From: JAVVHH01 sp965276815
Lineage (GTDB): Bacteria; Pseudomonadota; Alphaproteobacteria; Acetobacterales; Acetobacteraceae
NCBI GenBank assembly: GCA_965276815.1
Contig: CBDIBE010000010.1
Span: forward strand, 186,001 to 250,000
Direction of reading: 5' to 3'
DNA: 64,000 nucleotides
A program made the translations under genes and the position numbers. How positions within the stretch are numbered: position 1 is the stretch's first letter; the number at the start of each line of letters is the position of its first letter. Under the pieces are notes generated by a model. The model was not told where the DNA came from. It worked only from the letters and a program-made list of their open reading frames with translations, and made no database searches. Of this stretch, positions 59,164-64,000 are shown piece after piece.

Positions 59164-60164
59164 AGCCGCCAATCCGCCTCCGCGTCATGCCGGCTCTGCT
59201 GATCTCCGGCTTTGCGCTCGCCGGCTGCTCGACCTTCAGGCCGCCGGAAATCGCCTACGACGATCCGGCCGCGACGCAGGCCGTCCAGCTGCCTGACCCG
59301 CCGAAGCCAGTCGAGGTGGTCACGCTGCCGCAGCCGCTCCCCTTGCCGGGCCAGCTCAAACCCCGTCCTGGCAGCCGTCGGACGGCCGCGCCCGAAGCGG
59401 CCGACCCGCTCGTTCGCGTGGACCAGGCCAACGCCGCAGCTCGAATCCAACCGAGCCGCGCCGGATATATCGACGCGGTGCAGGTCTACCCCTTCTCGGA
59501 CGGTGCGCTGTTCCAGCTCTATGCGGCACCTGGCCAGGTGACCGACATCGCCTTGCAGGAGGGCGAGCAGCTGACCGGCAGCGGACCCGTGGCTGCCGGC
59601 GACACGGTCCGCTGGATCATCGGCGACACCGAGAGCGGCACGGGCGCCAACAAGCGCGTGCACATCCTGGTTAAGCCAACGCGCCCGGACTTGATGACCA
59701 ACCTCATCATCAACACCGACCGTCGCACCTATCATCTCGAGATGCGCTCCGCCGAGAAGACCTACATGGCCTCGGTTTCCTGGCAGTATCCGGCCGATCA
59801 GCTCATCGCGTTGCGCGGGCAGAACGCCGCGGCGGATGCCGCTGCTCCGGTCGACGTGGGTGTCGACGTATCGCGGCTGCGCTTCCGCTATCGCATCGAG
59901 GGCGATCGCCCGGCCTGGCGTCCCCTGTCAGCGTTCGACGATGAGCAGAAAGTGTTCATCGAGATGCCGCGCGGCATCGGCCAGGGCGAGCTGCCGCCGC
60001 TGTTCGTACTCGGCCCCGATGGCAAGGGCGAGTTGGTCAACTACCGCGTCCGGCAGAACTATTACGTCGTCGATCGCCTCTTCGGGGCAGCCGAACTGCG
60101 GCTCGGTGGGGAGCACCAGCAAACCGTGCGCATCGTGCGCACCGACGCACGGGCGCCCGGATGA
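59160..60164 (+). CDS. trbG: TrbG (VirB9-like)
   Basis: 334 residues with a lipoprotein-type signal (LLISGFALAGCSTF). The C-terminal VirB9/CagX domain is complete: YPFSDGALFQLYAAPGQVTDIALQEGE, TNLIINTDRRTYHLEMRS and VNYRVRQNYYVVDRLFGAAELRLG. It forms the outer-membrane core with TrbI. It overlaps trbI by 4 bases. Confidence 0.94.
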   Translation: MKPPIRLRVMPALLISGFALAGCSTFRPPEIAYDDPAATQAVQLPDPPKPVEVVTLPQPLPLPGQLKPRPGSRRTAAPEAADPLVRVDQANAAARIQPSRAGYIDAVQVYPFSDGALFQLYAAPGQVTDIALQEGEQLTGSGPVAAGDTVRWIIGDTESGTGANKRVHILVKPTRPDLMTNLIINTDRRTYHLEMRSAEKTYMASVSWQYPADQLIALRGQNAAADAAAPVDVGVDVSRLRFRYRIEGDRPAWRPLSAFDDEQKVFIEMPRGIGQGELPPLFVLGPDGKGELVNYRVRQNYYVVDRLFGAAELRLGGEHQQTVRIVRTDARAPG

Positions 60165-61249
60165 GCGACCAGTCGGAAAACTCGGGTTCGAAACCGCCTG
60201 ACGAGCGGACTGTCGCGCAGCAGCTGCGCCTCCGGCCCGAACGGCCGCGCGTCACCCGCCTCTCGCGCAAGGTGTTGGTAGGCCTCGGCGCGGCGGGATC
60301 CGTCGCGGTGCTGGGGGCGACGATCTGGGCGTTGCAGCCTAACCGTAGATCCGGCGCCGGCGAGGAACTCTATTCGACCGACAACCGGACGACCGCCGAT
60401 GGGCTCGCCAACCTTCCGCGCGACTACACGGGCCTGCCGCGCAACGTGCCGCCGCTCGGGCCGCCCCTTCCCGGAGACCTCGGCCGGCCGATCGTCGCGG
60501 CTCAGGCAAACGGCCAGCCCGTCACCGTGCCTTCGATGCCGACCGCGCCCGTCGATCAGGAGGAACAGCGGCGCCTCCAGGAGCGCGAGGCGGCTCGGCT
60601 GTCGAAGCTGTTCGCCGGGACGAGCGTGCGCGAGCAAGCCGCGACGTTATTATCTTCGACCCCTCTCGACGGAACCGGAGGAACCGCCCCGGTCACCGGC
60701 CTGCCGATCGGCGGCGGGCAACAACCTAGCGCGGGCGCTGACATTCGGCAGAATGGCCAGGACGGCAAGATGGCTTTTGTGAATGCCGCAACGGACAAGC
60801 GCACCGTCAGCCCCGATCGGCTGCAAGCGCCGGCATCCCCCTACGTCGTGCAGGCCGGGACCCTGATCGCCGGCGCACTGCTCACAGGCATTCAGTCGGA
60901 CCTGCCGGGGCAGATTACCGGCCAAGTCATCGAAAACGTCTACGACAGCCCAACCGGGCGATACCTGCTTATCCCGCAGGGCGCGAAGCTGATCGGCATC
61001 TACGACAGCCAAGTGACCTTCGGGCAGTCCCGCGTGCTCCTGGTCTGGACCCGGCTGATCATGCCGAACGGCCACTCCATTCGGCCCCATTGCCGACGAG
61101 AAGCCGGTGCGCGTCACCGCCGAATTGGCCGCTGCCATTCATCGCGATCTCGTCGCGTACGCCGAAGTCCTCGCCCGAGAGACGGGACAACCGATAGAGC
61201 CTTCGCACCTCATTGGCCCGATGCTCGCTCGGTTCATGGCAGCCGATAG
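60161..61249 (+). pseudogene. trbI: trbI (VirB10-like), C-terminal part deleted
   Basis: The first 307 codons are a normal TrbI: basic start, membrane helix, proline-rich linker, then the VirB10 domain (SPYVVQAGTLIAGALLTGIQSDLPGQ, GRYLLIPQGAKLIGIYDS, LLVWTRLIMPNGHSI). At about base 61081 the sequence jumps to the middle of the first codons of a DUF2274 gene, in another frame. The usual last 100 or so residues of TrbI, including the outer-membrane pore part, are lost and replaced by about 55 unrelated residues. The core channel is therefore unlikely to work. Confidence 0.88.
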
Positions 61250-61346
61250 AGCATTTGCGAAACTCCGAAGGGCCTCGCTTATGTTGAAGGTCGCTCAATC
61301 GAGCGAGCCGATCGGCGCTCGGCCGCTCCCACTCGAGCCGCGCTGA
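61080..61346 (+). pseudogene. DUF2274 gene without its start
   Basis: Reading from 61080 gives GPIADEKPVRVTAELAAAIHRDLVAYAEVLARETGQPIEPSHLIGPMLARFMAADRAFAKLRR, the nearly complete DUF2274 protein that normally follows trbI. The first few codons and the start are missing because of the deletion junction with trbI. A GTG at 61107 could start a shorter product. The last 20 or so residues (after about 61275) overlap the LysR gene and look like a second junction. Confidence 0.8.
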
Positions 61347-62223
61347 GGAAGCGTCTGAACACAGGATTGTCGTTTTGACTGGACCATACGAGGCTGAAGG
61401 GTATGTGCTCGTGATCGAGTGGCCGGAAAGCGACCCCAGGGTAAGCAACCCCGGCCTCAGCCTCGCCAACCAAGCTGAGGCCATGCCCAATCCCGACCAG
61501 CGCCAACAAGGTCTCCCTCTGAACCGCCATCTGCTGAACAATCGGATGTCGGCCCAGCTCTGCAAGCCCTCTCACGATGTAGTCTTGGATTTCGGGGCCA
61601 GGATCGACACGGCTGACGATGAACCGCTCCAACGAAAGCTGCTCCCAAGCGATCTCGTCGCTGCTCACCAGGGGATGGGCTTCCGGCAGAGCCACCAAAA
61701 TTCGCTCGTGCCAGAGCTCCTCAACTTCGCACCCCGGACAGAGAGGCATGCCCGCCACGAAGGTGAAGTCCAATCGTAACGCGCGGACCGCGGCGATGTG
61801 CTCGCGAGCTGAGCCCTCGACGACGACGTAATCCAGCTCGGGATAAGACCTGACAAAGGAGACGAGCAAGCCGCGCGAAAACCCTGACGCGATCGAGGCG
61901 ACAATGCCCAACCGTAACGCGCCCTCTTCCCCAATGCCGCTTGACTGGGCTGCGCGGAGCAACGATTCCACATCCGCGATGATCGCCCGGCTCCGTGTGA
62001 GCAAGCGCCGTCCGACGATCGTCGGCTGAGTGCCCTGGCTCTGCCGCTGAAATAGGCTTACGCCGATGCCATCCTCGAGGGCGCGAACGCGGCGGCTGAC
62101 GACAGACGGCCGAACGCCAAGCAGATCGGCTGCCTTACGAAAGCTGCCGTTGTCCAGCACCAACAGAGCCTGTTCTAGCGAAGCAAGGTCGAGCACGTAG
62201 CCTCCAGCCGGAGTGACTGCCAT
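61279..62223 (-). CDS. LysR-type transcriptional regulator
   Basis: 314 residues: HTH domain (LASLEQALLVLDNGSFRKAADLLGVRPSVVSRRVRALEDGIGVSLFQRQSQG) and effector domain. The very C-terminal residues (AAERRSARSIERPST) lie at the junction with ICE sequence and may not be original. It is on the same strand and downstream of the NTF2-like, DUF3237 and SDR genes and probably regulates them. The start may be a few codons later than 62223. Confidence 0.9.
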   Translation of the reverse strand: MAVTPAGGYVLDLASLEQALLVLDNGSFRKAADLLGVRPSVVSRRVRALEDGIGVSLFQRQSQGTQPTIVGRRLLTRSRAIIADVESLLRAAQSSGIGEEGALRLGIVASIASGFSRGLLVSFVRSYPELDYVVVEGSAREHIAAVRALRLDFTFVAGMPLCPGCEVEELWHERILVALPEAHPLVSSDEIAWEQLSLERFIVSRVDPGPEIQDYIVRGLAELGRHPIVQQMAVQRETLLALVGIGHGLSLVGEAEAGVAYPGVAFRPLDHEHIPFSLVWSSQNDNPVFRRFLSAARVGAAERRSARSIERPST

Positions 62224-62403
62224 TGTTTGACGAGAGTCTGTGAGGTCGTCTGTCCGTTCTGGCGTCGATCCGGAGTCCTTGATCGAATGGCGTAGCCGAT
62301 CGTCACCGAGAAAACAGGAGAACGCTTAAGTTCTGTCCCCTCCTTAGGCGGCGAGCGACAGGCAGGCCCAGCGGCCCGGAATTCGAGTATGAGGAACGGC
62401 AAG

Positions 62404-62817
62404 TCACAGCAGGTTTGGGGTTGGAAACCTCTCCCCAAACATCGGCAATTTACTCGCGGATTCAGCCCGGGTAGCCTCGTCCTGGAGGACGTCCCAGTGC
62501 TCGGCGAGCTTGCCATCCTCAAAGCGAATTATGTCCGCCGCTATCCACGCGGCGGGGCGGCCGCTGCCGGAGAAACGCCCGTGCGCAATCACATAGTCGC
62601 CCTCGGCGACAACGAGCTGGTTTTCGTAGCAAGCAGCATCCGGCAGTGAGCGGACGAGATCGAAAAGCCCGGAGCGCCCGGGTGCGATGTGGGCGCTGTG
62701 CTGTATGTAGCCGGAAGACCAGAATTGTTCCGCTGCGACATAGTCGCGTTTGTTGAACAGGGTGTCGAAAGCCTCCAGGACGATCGCCTTGTTCTGTTCT
62801 GGCGTAGTCTTTGGCAT
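62404..62817 (-). CDS. SnoaL-like/NTF2-fold protein
   Basis: 137 residues from ATG 62817. Core: NKAIVLEAFDTLFNKRDYVAAEQFWSSGYIQHSAHIAPG, VVAEGDYVIAHGRFSG, and IIRFEDGKLAEHWDVLQDEA. The His/Asp pairs are typical for the SnoaL-like group, whose members cyclise or isomerise small molecules, though many have no known activity. The gap 62224-62403 before lysR holds nothing recognisable. Confidence 0.85.
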   Translation of the reverse strand: MPKTTPEQNKAIVLEAFDTLFNKRDYVAAEQFWSSGYIQHSAHIAPGRSGLFDLVRSLPDAACYENQLVVAEGDYVIAHGRFSGSGRPAAWIAADIIRFEDGKLAEHWDVLQDEATRAESASKLPMFGERFPTPNLL

Positions 62818-62900
62818 GTTGTGCTCCCTTGGATTTGACGATTGATCCGCGTGCAGCCGGAAGATGGATGGTCATCACGCTCAGTTCTATTCTCCGCGGC

Positions 62901-63401
62901 TCATAGAACCTCAAAGATGCTATAGACTGGACCATTGGCTTGACGATGACCGGTGCCAACGGACACAGCGCGGTTCAGCCACCCGTACTGTGGTGCGGCC
63001 GTCTCAAAATATGGTGTGATTCGGAAGTAGTAACTGGAAGGATCGACGGATTCGCCTTTCTCGATCCGTTCCAGTGTTTCGGGCGGCCCATGTCGAAGCC
63101 CGAGATAGGCCATGCCGATCATCGCACCGTCCGTCGTTTTGAGGACAAGCCGGACGTCCAGGGCCAACGCCCCGTCATCGCGCAACAGTTGCCAGTCGTT
63201 GCCGCCGTCCAGCACCTCGCCGTCCAGCCGCTCACCCGCGAATGATCCTCCGAACACCACGCCGACCCGACGGAAACCGCCCGGCGTCGCGCCGACGATC
63301 TGCAGCTTGCGGACGTTCAGGCGCATGACGAACAGCGGCCGTGTCCGTATTACCTTGAGGGCTTCGGGAAGTTCGTCGTTCAAGGCGGGATCACGCGCCA
63401 A
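62901..63401 (-). CDS. DUF3237 protein
   Basis: 166 residues (TTG start at 63401, overlapping the SDR stop). The pattern FVMRLNVRKLQIVGATPGGFRRVGVVFGGSFAGERLDGEVLDGGNDWQLLRDDGALALDVRLVLKTTDGAMIGM covers the DUF3237 domain, a barrel often coded beside SDR and aromatic or terpene degradation genes. Translation is probably coupled to the SDR gene. Confidence 0.82.
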   Translation of the reverse strand: MARDPALNDELPEALKVIRTRPLFVMRLNVRKLQIVGATPGGFRRVGVVFGGSFAGERLDGEVLDGGNDWQLLRDDGALALDVRLVLKTTDGAMIGMAYLGLRHGPPETLERIEKGESVDPSSYYFRITPYFETAAPQYGWLNRAVSVGTGHRQANGPVYSIFEVL

Positions 63402-64000
63402 TGTTCGCCCCAGCCGCCATCGAGTCGTTGAACTGGGTAACCCACGCGTGCTCGCCGGGCCCCGGGTTTGCGCGCATCTGTATGGCCGGTCCGACCAGGA
63501 TCTCCTCGGCCTCTGTGCCTAGCTCCTCCATCAGGCCGGAGATGAACTGGTGGAGCGGCATCGCGCGTTCTTCCTCGCTGCTGTTCAGCAGTTCGGTCCG
63601 CACCCAGGGCGGCGCAATCTCTAGGACCGCAACGCGGCTGTCGCGTAGGAGATACCGTTGTGAGAGAGTGTAGGAATGCAGCGCCGCTTTGGTCGCCGAA
63701 TACACCGCCGTCATCGCCAACGGTACGAAACCCAGGATCGACGTCATGTAGATGATGCTAGCTCGCTCCTGGCTTTTCAGGTGCCCGATCAAGGCGGCTG
63801 TCATACGGATCGGCCCGAGCAGATTCGTCGTGACCGTTGAAACTAGGAGAACCTCGTCGATGGGGCCGGTAGCGTCGTCGAGCAGCATGATACCGGCGTT
63901 GTTGATGAGGACGTTCAGACGGGGATATCGAGCCAGCACTTCCGCCGCCGCCCGGTCGATCGAGGCTGGGTCCGTAATGTCCAGCTCGACGGCCACAATG
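63391..64000 (-). CDS. Short-chain dehydrogenase (5' end outside window)
   Basis: The frame remains open to the end of the window. Visible are ELDITDPASIDRA, the NNAGIM motif, the catalytic Ser in YMTSILGFVP and Tyr-x-x-x-Lys in VYSATKAAL, then the APPWVRTELL stretch. The N-terminal TGxxxGIG motif should lie just outside. It is the first visible gene of the SDR-DUF3237-NTF2-LysR group on the minus strand. Confidence 0.9.
   Translation of the reverse strand, partial: IVAVELDITDPASIDRAAAEVLARYPRLNVLINNAGIMLLDDATGPIDEVLLVSTVTTNLLGPIRMTAALIGHLKSQERASIIYMTSILGFVPLAMTAVYSATKAALHSYTLSQRYLLRDSRVAVLEIAPPWVRTELLNSSEEERAMPLHQFISGLMEELGTEAEEILVGPAIQMRANPGPGEHAWVTQFNDSMAAGANIGA

Noticed and set aside
56951..59172. 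Two minus-strand frames of more than 550 codons over trbL-trbF
   Set aside because: Both are antisense to trbL and trbF, are Ala/Pro/Arg-rich and show no domain.
1..64000. CRISPR arrays or rRNA genes
   Set aside because: No regularly spaced short repeats and no rRNA-like segments were seen; the repeats found are pairs of leaders and IS ends.

Overview
This 64 kb window is high-GC DNA from an alphaproteobacterium. The order cannot be fixed from this sequence, but Hyphomicrobiales or Rhodospirillales are plausible. Two parts are visible: ordinary chromosome (1 to about 14.1 kb) and a large integrative and conjugative element (ICE) or ICE remnant that starts at the 3' end of a tRNA-Gly(GCC) gene (14100-14174) and runs to at least 61.3 kb. 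The ICE is recognised by its gene set: a ParB-like protein, DUF932, DUF2493, DUF736, a split DUF2285 activator, an RdfS-like excisionase, RepA/ParA, DUF2840, a TraF peptidase, an RlxS-type relaxase and a TraG-Trb type IV secretion system. This layout matches the Mesorhizobium ICEMlSymR7A kind of element. No integrase is present, so the other end lies outside the window.

Chromosomal part: a partial short-chain dehydrogenase; a TVP38-like membrane protein; a MaoC hydratase; a tightly overlapping acyl-CoA dehydrogenase / PIG-L deacetylase / GT2 glycosyltransferase operon; an orphan CoxL-type molybdenum hydroxylase; a secreted Tyr/Gly/Pro-rich protein; a ClpP paralogue whose catalytic Asp appears replaced by Asn; a FUSC membrane protein; an MBL hydrolase / CMD pair; a 3-hydroxyisobutyryl-CoA hydrolase-like protein; and a YqjE/YqjD-like pair. 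Two decayed ISAs1-family elements lie back to back just before the tRNA.

The first ICE segment (14.8-25.9 kb) is a five-gene anti-phage-type operon: a DEAH helicase-endonuclease, a large beta-class DNA methyltransferase, a PLD nuclease, a UvrD helicase with a RelE/ParE-like N-terminus, and a GHKL ATPase joined to a PD-(D/E)XK nuclease-like end. From 26 to 36 kb come ICE housekeeping genes separated by repeated, structured leaders and hairpins. From 36.1 to 38.2 kb is a regulatory block: an Xre repressor with a palindromic operator, a QseM-like small protein, an FseA-like activator encoded in two frames joined by a putative +1 frameshift at TTTC, and the excisionase. RepA, ParA, TraF, a lytic transglycosylase and the relaxase follow.

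Cargo with a LysR regulator and three tandem alpha/beta hydrolases sits between relaxase and coupling protein (44.1-49.2 kb). The coupling protein and trbBCDEJKLFGI follow, but trbI is cut by a deletion that fuses it out of frame to a DUF2274 gene at about 61081, so self-transfer is probably lost. The right end (61.3-64 kb) carries another LysR-linked cluster (NTF2-like, DUF3237, SDR). Together with the split DUF5983 gene, the picture is an ICE that still carries defence and catabolic cargo but is losing its conjugation machinery.
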